In this document: piece after piece, positions 53,001 to 61,700 of the stretch | How positions within the stretch are numbered: position 1 is the stretch's first letter | Layout of the letters: each line of letters opens with the position of its first letter | Assembly: GCF_046719735.1 (NCBI RefSeq) | Contig: NZ_JAUTWQ010000014.1 | Coordinates: 1-64,000, forward strand | Reading direction: 5' to 3' | From: Halobacillus_B rhizosphaerae | GTDB taxonomy: Bacteria; Bacillota; Bacilli; Bacillales; Halobacillaceae | DNA: 64,000 nt | Position numbers and translations under genes: made by a program | Notes under the pieces: generated by a model | Databases searched by the model: none | Told to the model about the DNA's origin: nothing | What the model saw: only the letters and a program-made list of their open reading frames with translations

Positions 53001-54020
53001 TTTTCCTAAGTAGTCACCGCCTGAATCTCTTCCGGTGATTTCCACATTAGAAAGTTCTACAAGCTCCCCTTCAATATCTTCGCCATTTTCCTCGCTGAAG
53101 TTTGCTGCCTTAACACTCTCTGGCGTAGGAACTCCTTTATTCTCGACAACCGTGGATACTTGATCAGAGGAGGTTTGCATTTGCTCCATGCCGTAATAAG
53201 AAGTAATGGATCCTTGAGCAGAAATTTCATCTCCGATATTGACTTTAACTCCAGAAGTACGGACGACTAGTCCCGCTGTATCATCTTGTATGTAATAATT
53301 TGTAGCACCTCCGGATGAAAATGAAGCGGTGACTACGCCTGTAACTTTAACCTGCTTGTCACTTCCTGCACTCTTTCTTGCTTCGACAATGGACTGTTCG
53401 TCTACGGGACCTGGCGTTGAGGTCTGATCTGGATACTTCCCTAAATACTTAAATGTATCTTTTGGATGGGTAACATAAGAATTACTTACATCAAAAGCAT
53501 CTTCAGGATTAGTATCTCCACTAGTAATCTCTACTTTCCTTGTAAAAGTATTATCTTGAGCGAATTTCTCCGTACTGCCAATCTGACCTAAGGAATCTAT
53601 CACTTTATCATTTTGCTTTATAACAACGACGTCATCACCATTAAAATTTATCCCTCCATCAAACATATCTGTAACACTTTTAATCTGTTCATCTACCTCA
53701 GGTCTGCTATTTGATAAAACAAATACATCCCCATCTGCCAATGTTCCATTTAGCTGAATTGAAGATCCAGCTTCGGAAGAGCCGTTAGAATAAATTTCTA
53801 CCGTTATCGTGCTTAAATCAATTTCACTGCCCGTTCCGTTGTACAGCTCCAGCGCCTTATTATAAGAGCTGCCTTCTATGTACTCTGAAATTAGCAGCTT
53901 GTCCGGCTTTGGAGCCGATGGAGCAGCTTTAACCGAGTATGCAGGCCCTGAAACTAAACTGAGAACTAATGAACTTATTAATACAGTATTAGTTCCACGA
54001 GAAAAAGTTTTCTTTTTCAA
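50049..54020 (-). CDS. Multidomain extracellular nuclease with LTD, EEP and CWB2 domains
   Basis: This 1323-aa secreted protein starts at TTG 54020 with AGGAGG seven bases upstream; an in-frame ATG at 54089 has no site. Order: signal peptide (1-33), lamin-tail domain (about 40-190, LLISEYIEGSSYNKALELYNG), OB fold (225-390), a chitobiase C-terminal-like beta domain (410-465, HYTLDGSKPDATS), a second OB fold (480-590), an exonuclease-endonuclease-phosphatase domain (about 730-1035, ASYNIENFSADT, LGDLNDF, SDHDPVLAQL), and three CWB2 modules (1040-1323). It resembles ExeM/YhcR-type nucleases. Upstream is a cre-like site. Confidence 0.93.
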   Translation of the reverse strand: MKKKTFSRGTNTVLISSLVLSLVSGPAYSVKAAPSAPKPDKLLISEYIEGSSYNKALELYNGTGSEIDLSTITVEIYSNGSSEAGSSIQLNGTLADGDVFVLSNSRPEVDEQIKSVTDMFDGGINFNGDDVVVIKQNDKVIDSLGQIGSTEKFAQDNTFTRKVEITSGDTNPEDAFDVSNSYVTHPKDTFKYLGKYPDQTSTPGPVDEQSIVEARKSAGSDKQVKVTGVVTASFSSGGATNYYIQDDTAGLVVRTSGVKVNIGDEISAQGSITSYYGMEQMQTSSDQVSTVVENKGVPTPESVKAANFSEENGEDIEGELVELSNVEITGRDSGGDYLGKDTTGEFIIEKDDSLNLEVGQKYELLGGVVDYSYDKYRLKPRSQADAVQTIFSVVAEPGAGNIVKGSKVSLKTPQDGAIIHYTLDGSKPDATSSTYTNAITIDEDTTIKAVAVKSSGEVSEVSSFTYKVLKALDNLDIHDIQGAGHVSPYKGKNVAKVDGIVTKLNSKGFFMQDDNPDSDVATSEGIYVYSPNASVKTGDKVEVDGQVKEFKEGGYDDANDLLTTEISASNVKVTAEDQKVPSPVVLGKDRTPPTENIEDDGMKSFDPNEDGLDFYESLEGMLVELDDAHVTSPPEYDEVAVYVNKSEDQAMTDAGGLLISPDDYNPERILIDVDGLDVNVKTGDELNGPVTGVVSYDYSNFKIRPTGTFPEVVDGGTKREVTKINPAEDRLNIASYNIENFSADTSMDKVNKLAQSINNNLKQPDIIGLIEVQDNNGPTDDGTVDADQSYQKLIDAIKADGGPTYKFTDISPKDKTDGGQPGGNIRVGFIYNPNRVSMPDKPHGDASTAVDVNDKGLTLNPGRIDPENEAFEDSRKSLAAEFNFHGQKVVVIANHFNSKGGDGALFGADQPVVLGSEVQRLKQAAVVNQFVDKVVENADQANVVVLGDLNDFQFSAPVQTLADDVMTDMMNKLPQDERYSYIYQGNSQVLDHILVSNNLSDRTKIDSVNINSDFSEADGRASDHDPVLAQLDLSTTVERINGTDRHKTAVEISKKGWEKADTVVISRGDSYPDALAGTPLAYKLDAPILLTKTSRLLPEVKDEIKRLGASHAVILGGDGAVSDYVRYQLEGLGLSVERVAGTNRFETAASIAARLDGHPKKAVIADGNNYPDALAAASFAAKNGYPILLTKEKKLPKDTQRALKRIDETIVVGGKNAVSNQLMEKLPNPTRYNGTTRYETASEIAKQLVGSSKDAYVATGENFADALTGSVLAAKQGAPMLLVKPDHIPYSINQLIEKMEYKNLHILGGPNAVSEDLAKKLDQ

Positions 54021-54124
54021 ATGATTCCCTCCTAATGGTGTCGGATTAAATATTACATCCACAGTCATTATATAACAAAATATGTACAAATTGTGTAAAT
54101 TATATTAATATTAGACAAATTTAA

Positions 54125-54138
54125 AGAAAACGTTTACA
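54125..54138 (-). promoter_or_regulatory. cre-like CcpA operator
   Basis: AGAAAACGTTTACA matches the consensus TGWAANCGNTNWCA at 13 of 14 positions. It is 105-118 bases upstream of the nuclease start, suggesting carbon catabolite control. Confidence 0.55.
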
Positions 54139-54357
54139 TATCTAGAGTTTCGTCTCTTAAATTTCTCCTAAATTGTCCTTAGTCAGAATATTATTTACCG
54201 ATTTTCTCTTCCATAACAAATAATTAAAGGGAGTTTTATAAAATAAGTTGTTGATATTTCCCGGGAAATTTGTTTGGAATGTCGAAAATTTAAAGGACAG
54301 TCCACCAATCGACTTTCAACATATGGATCAAAGCTTCCCCATTTTTAATTGGAACGA

Positions 54358-54394
54358 CAAAAAAGCTTGCAGAGAAAGTAATCCCTGCAAGCTC
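54358..54394 (-). terminator. galU2 terminator
   Basis: The stem GCTTGCAG / CTGCAAGC has a 12-base loop and six T on the minus strand. Confidence 0.85.
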
Positions 54395-54420
54395 ATAATC
54401 TTCTTTTAGTATACCATTTG

Positions 54421-55308
54421 TTATTTAGATTCAATCGATTCGTGTTTTTTTAACGTTTCTCTTAAGAATCCTAGCAAATCTTCTTTAAGTTCCGGTCGTT
54501 CCAATGCAAGCTCCACGGTTGTTTTAATAAAACCGTGCTTCTCCCCTACATCATAGCGGGAACCTTCAAAATCATAAGCAAATACCCGCTGAATACCATT
54601 TAATTTCTCAATGGCATCGGTTAGCTGTACTTCTCCTCCGGCACCTAAGTCCTGCTTCTCTAGGAACATCATGATTTCCGGTGTTAATACGTAGCGCCCC
54701 ATAATTGCCAAATTGGAAGGTTCTTCACCTTTTGGAGGCTTTTCAACGAACTTCTTCACCTGATAAAGACGGTCCTCTTGAGTTTCAGGATCGATAATTC
54801 CATAACGGTGCGTCTGGTCATCCTCTACCTGCTGGACTCCGATAACAGATGAATGGGTTTCTTCATATTTATTAATCAATTGTTTAAGGCCAGGTTCTTC
54901 AGCACGAACAATGTCATCTCCAAGTAAGACCGCAAAAGGTTCATCTCCAATGAACTTACGTGCACACCATACGGCATGCCCTAAACCTTTAGGCTCTTTC
55001 TGGCGAATGTAATGAATATCCACCTTAGAAGGCTGCTTCACCTTTTCCAATAAGTCAAATTTTTCTTTTCTCATTAAATTTTCTTCCAGTTCAAAAGAAT
55101 AATCAAAATGATCTTCAATCGCTCTTTTACCTTTTCCCGTTACTATAATAATGTCTTCAATTCCTGATTCAATAGCTTCTTCTACTATGTACTGAATTGT
55201 AGGTTTATCTACAATTGGCAGCATTTCTTTAGGCATTGCCTTCGTTGCAGGAAGAAACCGCGTTCCTAAACCTGCTGCAGGAATAATTGCCTTTCTTACT
55301 TTTTTCAT
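54421..55308 (-). CDS. galU: UTP-glucose-1-phosphate uridylyltransferase (copy 2)
   Basis: This 295-aa GalU/GtaB paralogue has RKAIIPAAGLGTRFLPATKA, KEMLPIVDKPTIQYIVEEA and VLLGDDIVRAEEPGL. It is monocistronic, with its own terminator. The two copies differ throughout their C-terminal halves, so they are old paralogues rather than a recent duplication. GGGAGG precedes the ATG. Confidence 0.94.
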   Translation of the reverse strand: MKKVRKAIIPAAGLGTRFLPATKAMPKEMLPIVDKPTIQYIVEEAIESGIEDIIIVTGKGKRAIEDHFDYSFELEENLMRKEKFDLLEKVKQPSKVDIHYIRQKEPKGLGHAVWCARKFIGDEPFAVLLGDDIVRAEEPGLKQLINKYEETHSSVIGVQQVEDDQTHRYGIIDPETQEDRLYQVKKFVEKPPKGEEPSNLAIMGRYVLTPEIMMFLEKQDLGAGGEVQLTDAIEKLNGIQRVFAYDFEGSRYDVGEKHGFIKTTVELALERPELKEDLLGFLRETLKKHESIESK

Positions 55309-55556
55309 ACTCTACCTCCCAAAATATCCAAACTAGGAATATTGTAACATAAAATTACTATATATTTCACAAAACTATTACTAATTATTCGACGAAGTGA
55401 TAGAATTTAGGAAATTAAATTTTCAGCTCCTTGGAAATCTGCCAATTACAAGATAAGTCGGAAAGTGAGGATAGCTAATGATACCCTCAAACTAGATAAA
55501 AAGCTTGTGAAGTATCTCAATGCAACAATATTATCCCATCTATTTTACCAAGTGAG

Positions 55557-55591
55557 CACAAAACCCTTTTCCTGAAGCAGGAAAAGGGTTT
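55557..55591 (-). terminator. Terminator of the Wzz/BY-kinase operon
   Basis: A 14-bp perfect stem, AAACCCTTTTCCTG / CAGGAAAAGGGTTT, has a 3-base loop. Confidence 0.9.
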
Positions 55592-55600
55592 CATTTGGAA

Positions 55601-56293
55601 TTAAGTACCGTAATAATAATAATTCTGGTTTTTACGATCGACATCATTCAATAGCGTTCCAAGTATTCGTCCATTTGACTGCTCTAACATTTCCTTCGCG
55701 CGTTTCACCTGGTCAATTTCTGCTTGTTTATTACGCACTACAAGTAAAGCTCCGTCACAAATGTTTGAAATAATTTGCGCATCCGTAACCGCAAGAACTG
55801 GCGGTGTATCGAAAATTACCATATCATATTTAGGCTTGCAGTCTTTAAGAAGCTGTTTCATAGCTTTTGATCCAAGCAATTCAGATGGATTTGGCGGGAT
55901 CGGGCCGCAAGAAACTGTATCGAGATTATCAATATGGGTTTCGTTCGTAATTTCCTCAAGCGGTTTATCACCGATTAAATAATTACTCAAGCCCACCGTG
56001 TTTTGAGTGCGGAATGTGTAATGCACCGTAGGTTTACGCAAATCTGCATCAACTAGAAGTACATTATTTCCCTGCTGAGCAAAAACGATGGCTAAATTTG
56101 CGGTCGTTAACGATTTCCCTTCTGCAGGACCGGAGGAAGTAACCATCATGGAATTTAATTCAAAATCGACCGCCGAAAAGTTTAAATTCGTTCGAACCGT
56201 ACGATATTGCTCCGAAATTGGAGAACGAGGATTAATATCGGTAATTAACGTACGCTTCATTTTATTAGACAGTTTTCTTTTCTTGTTGCGCAT
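55601..56293 (-). CDS. Bacterial tyrosine kinase (BY-kinase), CapB/EpsB type
   Basis: This 230-aa cytoplasmic BY-kinase has Walker A SGPAEGKSLTTANLA (54-68), Walker A' LLVDADLRKPT (80-89), Walker B VIFDTPPVL, and a C-terminal Tyr cluster (YYYYG, 225-229) for autophosphorylation. It is activated by the Wzz-like partner encoded upstream with a 29-base overlap. The start follows AAGGAG. Confidence 0.94.
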   Translation of the reverse strand: MRNKKRKLSNKMKRTLITDINPRSPISEQYRTVRTNLNFSAVDFELNSMMVTSSGPAEGKSLTTANLAIVFAQQGNNVLLVDADLRKPTVHYTFRTQNTVGLSNYLIGDKPLEEITNETHIDNLDTVSCGPIPPNPSELLGSKAMKQLLKDCKPKYDMVIFDTPPVLAVTDAQIISNICDGALLVVRNKQAEIDQVKRAKEMLEQSNGRILGTLLNDVDRKNQNYYYYGT

Positions 56294-57032
56294 ACTTCAC
56301 ACTCCTTTGCTGCCTGGGACTCATATTTCTATTAGTTTCTTTAGGAAGATCGTCCTCAATAATATGAGCAACAGATCCTAGGACCGGTAAGCCAATCTTC
56401 TTTTCTAATTCATCTTCTGATTTAATCGTGTTATCCAAATATTCGAGTAAGAAAGCAAGACCTACTCCAACCATTAATCCTACAACTAACGCGATCGCCA
56501 TATTCAAATATGGTTTTGGGCTTACAGGAGAAGGATTACTTGCTATTTCTGCATCAGATAATGTAGTTACATTGTCTACATTCATGTAATCTGGTACTTT
56601 GGATTTAAAAACGTCTACTATACTATTAGCGATGACTGCAGCCGTTTCCTGGCTGGTGTCCGTAACTGTTACAGTTACAACCTGGGAATCCTGCTCGCTT
56701 GACACCTGCAATTTATTGCTAAGTGCATCTGCATCTACAGCAAGGTCTGCGTCTTGAACGACATCCTCTAAGATAGCGGGACTCTTAATGATAACATTAT
56801 ATGTATTAATAAGTTCGACGTTGGTTCTAATATCATTCACGTCAAATTGACTATTACTTTGGTTGTCCTTCGTATTTACTATAAACTGGGAAGATGCCTG
56901 ATAAGTAGGGGTCAGTACAAAGTAACTTACAAGTGCTGCTATAACTAAAGCTCCGATCGCAAGTGACGCAATCATTAGCCATCTTTTCTTTAAAACCTGG
57001 CCAATTTCCTTCAACGAGATGGTTTCTTCCAT
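56265..57032 (-). CDS. Wzz/chain-length determinant, CapA/EpsA type
   Basis: This 255-aa membrane modulator of the BY-kinase has a Wzz domain with two helices (about 18-40 and 168-190), the SPVSPKPYLNMAIALVVGLMVG proline-rich transition, and a basic C-terminus. ATG 57032 has GGAGGG upstream. It controls polymer length and presents the kinase at the membrane. Confidence 0.92.
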   Translation of the reverse strand: MEETISLKEIGQVLKKRWLMIASLAIGALVIAALVSYFVLTPTYQASSQFIVNTKDNQSNSQFDVNDIRTNVELINTYNVIIKSPAILEDVVQDADLAVDADALSNKLQVSSEQDSQVVTVTVTDTSQETAAVIANSIVDVFKSKVPDYMNVDNVTTLSDAEIASNPSPVSPKPYLNMAIALVVGLMVGVGLAFLLEYLDNTIKSEDELEKKIGLPVLGSVAHIIEDDLPKETNRNMSPRQQRSVKYAQQEKKTV

Positions 57033-57078
57033 TGATGTCCCTCCATTTGTAATAAATCTCACAATTCAATCGTTACTC

Positions 57079-57087
57079 ATTATAGCA
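57079..57087 (-). promoter_or_regulatory. Probable extended -10 promoter of the Wzz/BY-kinase operon
   Basis: The minus strand reads TGCTATAAT, an extended -10 element, about 50 bases upstream of the Wzz start. No clear -35 is seen. Confidence 0.5.
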
Positions 57088-57147
57088 TAAATCTACCATT
57101 GATTTCGTCGAATTATAGATTTTTTTCACTATTTCCCAACTTCAACC

Positions 57148-57186
57148 AAAAAAACACCCGCCCTTGACTAGATTAGGGACGGGTGT
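57148..57186 (-). terminator. Terminator of the 1389-aa subtilase gene
   Basis: The imperfect stem ACACCCG-C-CCT / AGG-GA-CGGGTGT has seven T after it on the minus strand. Confidence 0.85.
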
Positions 57187-57211
57187 CACAAGTATTATTT
57201 AATTGTAACTT

Positions 57212-60200
57212 TTATTCTGCAGAAAGTTTTTTCAGTAGCTCGTTCTTAACTTCCTGACTGACAGCATTCTCTCCACCAATAGCGACAATATGTTTTACGC
57301 CATTTTGGTAAAGATATTTCTGCAAGTAATTATTGACTTCAGTTGGCAGGTTGTCTGGATGAGTCAGTAGCAGTACGCCATCATTAGAATTAACTAATGG
57401 AGTGGATGATAACGCATCTGGGTACTTATCACCAGTAGATACATAGAATGTATCTGTAGAGTTGGCAAATTCTTTTAATACTTCTACCAACGTACCATAA
57501 CGGTTCGTACCTGCTAGACGAGTGGTTGATTTAGACATACCTTCAATTTTATTCTGAACGTCTTCAGATACGACTCCTTCACCACCAAGTACGTAAACGT
57601 CTCTGCCGTTGAATACTTTTTCCATACCCTTTGGAAGTTCGTTTTTCTTCGTAAGCACAATTGGCATTTTTTTGCTTCCGGCAAACGGGCCGGCACTTAG
57701 AGCGTCAGCAAACTTCTCACCAGTTGCTACAAATACACCACTGTCATTTAGACCAAAACCTAGTGATCCAAGTTTGTTAACAACTGCGCGGTTGGTTTCG
57801 TAACGGTTGTCTCCTGACAGGCGCTCTACATCATTTGCATCCATACCCATGTCTCTTAATTGATCTACGACTTCGTCAGTAACAACTCCATCGCCGCCGA
57901 CAATAAAGGCATTCTCTGCACCTAGGCGCTTGATTTCTTTAATAACTTCATCACTTAATGGTTCACCAGAGTCAGTTAGTAGAATTGGTGCATTCATTAC
58001 ATCCGCTAATGGACCGGCAGATAAAGCATCCGGGAAATTATTAGCGGTTGCAATAACCACTGATTTTTTCTTTACTTCATTTGGAATACCATCTGGATAC
58101 ATTTGTTTAGAAACAGCTACAGACGTTTCGATTCGGTTTGTCCCAGCAACTGTAGTTACTGAATTATCTTGTAAATAAACCGGAAGTGTTGTAATTGTTT
58201 CGTCCGTTTGAGCGTCTTTCACGAAAATTCCTGCATAGTACTGCTGGTTATCATCAGGAGTCACAATCTTGACATCAGTCTTAATGTTCCCTGAAACAGG
58301 AATATTGTACATTTTCTTCGGTACAGTAATGGAACCTTCTCCATCATCACCTGGATCTAATACTTTAACTTCTTTTGTCATTAGATCGACATTAATTTGA
58401 CCTGAGAATCCAAAGACAGCAACACGATATTTTCCGTCTGCAAGTCCTTTGAAGGAAACACTTTCATCGGAAGATCCGCCTGCAGACATTGCATAATCCT
58501 CATATTTTCCTTTTTCTTTATTGAATTTTTGAACGTACAGATCTACGTCATCACTTGCCACACCTGGATTGTAGGTACGTACATCAAGAGATACGTTGTT
58601 CTTAATGTTTAATTCTTTGTAATAGTAATCTTTGCTTGGGGCAGTAATCCTTTTCTCTTCAACTTTTGGTTTGCTGAATTCTCCTGCTTGTAAATAAACG
58701 TTCTTATCCTTAGCGAAATAGTTCGTGAAGGATACCTGTTTAGTCAACGTTTTTTGTCCATCAGCCAGACCCAGTTTTAAGATTCCAGGTTCTTTCACCA
58801 TGCCTTGTCCCATTGCTTTTAACTCAAAGTGGTTCATGGTTTGGTCTTCTTTCGGAGAGGCAGTTCCATAAACAGCAACTTCCCAAGTCCCTGGTTTTGG
58901 GCTCTTATATGTGTTTGTTTCTACACTTAATCCATCATCACCATAGCCTGCATAGCCTTTGAACTCATTTACTTGTTTTCCATCTGGATCGAAAACGATC
59001 ATACGTACACGCCCTTGATAATCCCCATTGTTTTCCTGAAGGGCACGAAGATCGAAACGAACTTCATCAATTCCTCGTTTCACATCAAAGAAATAACTCT
59101 TCGTTTTAGAAGATTGGATCTGATCAGTCTTATCCCAGCGATAATGATTATTCTGAGTAAATTCATTTGGTTTTACTACGGTCTGCGGAATTCTTGCTTC
59201 GGCATATGGAGTAGATGGATCATTCACTGTGATCAGACCATCATTATATCCCATTGCCAGCTTGCTAGAATCATAGGTTGCAGTAATTGTTTTCCCTTCG
59301 CCAGGCTCTAAGGTTACTTGGTCCTGAGATAAGTTGAACCAATCTGCCTCATGAGAAAGCGTTAAGGTCTTCTTAACGTCTGAAGTGTTCTGCAATGTAA
59401 TTGTTACTTCTTTAGGAAGTTCCTTATTGCGAACGTACAACCCTTTACCTCCAGAAACTTTCTCTCCGTAATTTACAGTGGTATCAACCGTTTTCATATC
59501 TTTAATGAAGTTATCTTTCAAATAATCGTAAGCATCTTGAACATTGACTAAACCTGCTCCCTGTGCAGCACGATTATATCCATCAAGAGGCTTTGCCGTC
59601 TGAATTAAAGCTTCACGTACTGTCTTGTAAGAATAAGGAACTCTATCTTTTGTAGTCGCATTTCTTAATAAAGAAACGACTCCGGTAACATAAGGGGACG
59701 CCATACTTGTTCCCTGAAGTACGGTATAGCTTCCTTGCTGAACCGGGTAGGTAGAATAGGCAGCACCTGGAGCGACAATGTCCGGCTTCTGCCCGCCGTC
59801 TTCACGTGGTCCATGGGAAGAAAAGTACCATAGCCCCTCGCCATCCTTGCGCTTTCCATCTTTATCTTTGCCATAAGGGAAGTAACCGTACTCGGTTTCC
59901 CACATTTCACTGTTAATATAAGCCCCAACAGAAATGGCATTTTCAGAAGTACCCGGAGAACCAACTGTATCTAATCCTGGTCCGTCGTTACCTGCGGCAA
60001 TTACATACGTAATACCGAATTGTGCAGACAGCGTATCGATCAGAGAGTTGTAGGCATCTGCTCCATCATTAATATCCGGAAGTGAACCTAAACTCAAGTT
60101 TGCTACATCTGATCCATACCCTCCCATTTTTTCAGGAAGAGCGGCATCAACCATGGCACTCATAATAGAGTAACTGGAGGCACCTTCACCTGCACGGAAA

Positions 60201-61381
60201 ACTTTTTGACCTACAAGCTCCGCACCTGGAGCAACCCCGTCCATGTCTGCTTCGTAAATATCATCCGCTGCATCCTCTGGAGAATTTGCTGCCGTTATAC
60301 CTGATACATGTGTACCATGGCCGCCGCCAGTATCCGCAAAGAAGTTGATAGCTGGAAAGTTTTCTTCTGGTTTGGTAATATCTGGAGTAAATTTTTTATT
60401 AAAATGATTTAAACGGAAATTCGCTCCTGGAAGTTCATCTGTTGGGTCAACATCAAATGAATCAGTAGCATCCTTAGCCAGAGGTGTTTCATCTGAAAAG
60501 TCATTATCAAGATCTTTATCCACATAAATTTGGCCATCAGCTAATAGAACTCCGAATTTTTCTGTTTGGTCATCGTTCTTCTGACCATCAGCATTTAAAT
60601 CTTCCGCCTCTTCAGGATCAGCGGCATATTGAAGTTCTCCGAAATAATAGGTATCATCTGCTGCGTCAATTCCTGTAGTATTATATGTACCTGATTCAGA
60701 GGTAGAGATTGAACCCCCTTCGTCGAATTGTTCATCAAAGTAAACTTCCCCATCTGACACATAATCACCATAAAATACATTCTGCATCGTATAGTCTTCT
60801 ACAGCGACAATTTTTTCTTTACCAGATGTAGTCTTCTGAAATGCAGGGTGACCAGGATCAATACCTGTATCAATGATGGAAATTCGAGTACCCGTACCAT
60901 CATATTTGTTTTTAAATGTATTTACTTCTGTCGGCTTGTGGGTTTCAATGGTGGCAGGCTTTACTACTTCTGCTGCATCTTTACCGACATTTGATTTTAA
61001 ATCTGAATCCTGTTTTTCGACTGGTTTCATTATATTATTTTTAGAAACCGCAGAAACATGATCAAGATTATAGACTGAAATGACTTTCTCTGTTGGTATT
61101 TCCGCGAGATAAACGTATTTGTGCTGATTTTGTAATACTTTAGCACCTAAATCTATTAAAGAAGAAGTTATGTCTTTTTTACCATCTGAAACAACGATGA
61201 GAGTCTGGGTTTCCTGTTCACTCGTGGAGAGCGATAGTAATTCTGAACTTAAATGTGGTTTAACAATCTTCTTCGTATCATTTAAAGCTGCTTCTGCTTT
61301 CGGAGCATAGTAGCCTGAAAACGAAGAAAATACGAGTGCAGCACCTGCCGCTACGGTCAATGCCGTATTCTTAATTTTCAC
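57212..61381 (-). CDS. Large S8 subtilase with CWB2 anchor
   Basis: This 1389-aa secreted serine protease has a signal peptide (1-31), an inhibitor-I9-like propeptide region (about 55-110) and an S8 domain with D171 (IIDTGIDPGHP), H355 (GGGHGTHVSG) and S559 (QGTSMASPY). The gap between D and H is about 184 residues, filled by a very acidic insert with Ca2+-loop-like DLNADGQKNDD and DLDNDFSDE. Beta-rich domains (about 640-1070) are followed by three CWB2 modules (about 1078-1389). It is Vpr-like. The start is ATG 61381. Confidence 0.94.
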   Translation of the reverse strand: MKIKNTALTVAAGAALVFSSFSGYYAPKAEAALNDTKKIVKPHLSSELLSLSTSEQETQTLIVVSDGKKDITSSLIDLGAKVLQNQHKYVYLAEIPTEKVISVYNLDHVSAVSKNNIMKPVEKQDSDLKSNVGKDAAEVVKPATIETHKPTEVNTFKNKYDGTGTRISIIDTGIDPGHPAFQKTTSGKEKIVAVEDYTMQNVFYGDYVSDGEVYFDEQFDEGGSISTSESGTYNTTGIDAADDTYYFGELQYAADPEEAEDLNADGQKNDDQTEKFGVLLADGQIYVDKDLDNDFSDETPLAKDATDSFDVDPTDELPGANFRLNHFNKKFTPDITKPEENFPAINFFADTGGGHGTHVSGITAANSPEDAADDIYEADMDGVAPGAELVGQKVFRAGEGASSYSIMSAMVDAALPEKMGGYGSDVANLSLGSLPDINDGADAYNSLIDTLSAQFGITYVIAAGNDGPGLDTVGSPGTSENAISVGAYINSEMWETEYGYFPYGKDKDGKRKDGEGLWYFSSHGPREDGGQKPDIVAPGAAYSTYPVQQGSYTVLQGTSMASPYVTGVVSLLRNATTKDRVPYSYKTVREALIQTAKPLDGYNRAAQGAGLVNVQDAYDYLKDNFIKDMKTVDTTVNYGEKVSGGKGLYVRNKELPKEVTITLQNTSDVKKTLTLSHEADWFNLSQDQVTLEPGEGKTITATYDSSKLAMGYNDGLITVNDPSTPYAEARIPQTVVKPNEFTQNNHYRWDKTDQIQSSKTKSYFFDVKRGIDEVRFDLRALQENNGDYQGRVRMIVFDPDGKQVNEFKGYAGYGDDGLSVETNTYKSPKPGTWEVAVYGTASPKEDQTMNHFELKAMGQGMVKEPGILKLGLADGQKTLTKQVSFTNYFAKDKNVYLQAGEFSKPKVEEKRITAPSKDYYYKELNIKNNVSLDVRTYNPGVASDDVDLYVQKFNKEKGKYEDYAMSAGGSSDESVSFKGLADGKYRVAVFGFSGQINVDLMTKEVKVLDPGDDGEGSITVPKKMYNIPVSGNIKTDVKIVTPDDNQQYYAGIFVKDAQTDETITTLPVYLQDNSVTTVAGTNRIETSVAVSKQMYPDGIPNEVKKKSVVIATANNFPDALSAGPLADVMNAPILLTDSGEPLSDEVIKEIKRLGAENAFIVGGDGVVTDEVVDQLRDMGMDANDVERLSGDNRYETNRAVVNKLGSLGFGLNDSGVFVATGEKFADALSAGPFAGSKKMPIVLTKKNELPKGMEKVFNGRDVYVLGGEGVVSEDVQNKIEGMSKSTTRLAGTNRYGTLVEVLKEFANSTDTFYVSTGDKYPDALSSTPLVNSNDGVLLLTHPDNLPTEVNNYLQKYLYQNGVKHIVAIGGENAVSQEVKNELLKKLSAE

Positions 61382-61700
61382 TAATGATTCCCTCCCAATA
61401 ATTTTATACTAGAATAATTCTTTCGGGTCTTCCCCCTCCTTTCCAAATTCTATCAAATTACATTACTTTTACATTATATTTAAAATTCTGTCATTTTTCA
61501 ATAATTAAGAATCTTTTATTTTATCAAACTATTTTATTAGACAATTAAATAGGATAATTTAGTAGAAAGTACGGAAAGAATGGAATATTATTCGACAAAA
61601 AACCCGAAACCAATTAATTTTCTGGTTCGGGTTTAATTATTTCTCCACTTATTTAAGTTTTCATCTTATTTAAAGGTGTTTACATTTGTTCTGCCATTAT
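61382..61700. other. Intergenic region between the subtilase genes
   Basis: The 319 AT-rich bases contain the terminator of the 700-aa subtilase (61597-61634) and the leader of the 1389-aa subtilase. No coding frame or other element is recognised. Confidence 0.5.
61597..61634 (-). terminator. Terminator of the 700-aa subtilase gene
   Basis: The stem AAACCCGAA(A)CCA / TGGTTCGGGTTT is the CCCGAACC-type stem with one inserted base; six T follow. Confidence 0.88.

Larger units (their letters stand above)
54021..54420. other. Intergenic region upstream of the nuclease
   Basis: The 400 bases between galU copy 2 and the nuclease are AT-rich. They hold the galU2 terminator (54358-54394), a cre-like site and a -10-like TATAAT near 54062-54068 on the minus strand. 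No coding frame is credible. Confidence 0.5.
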
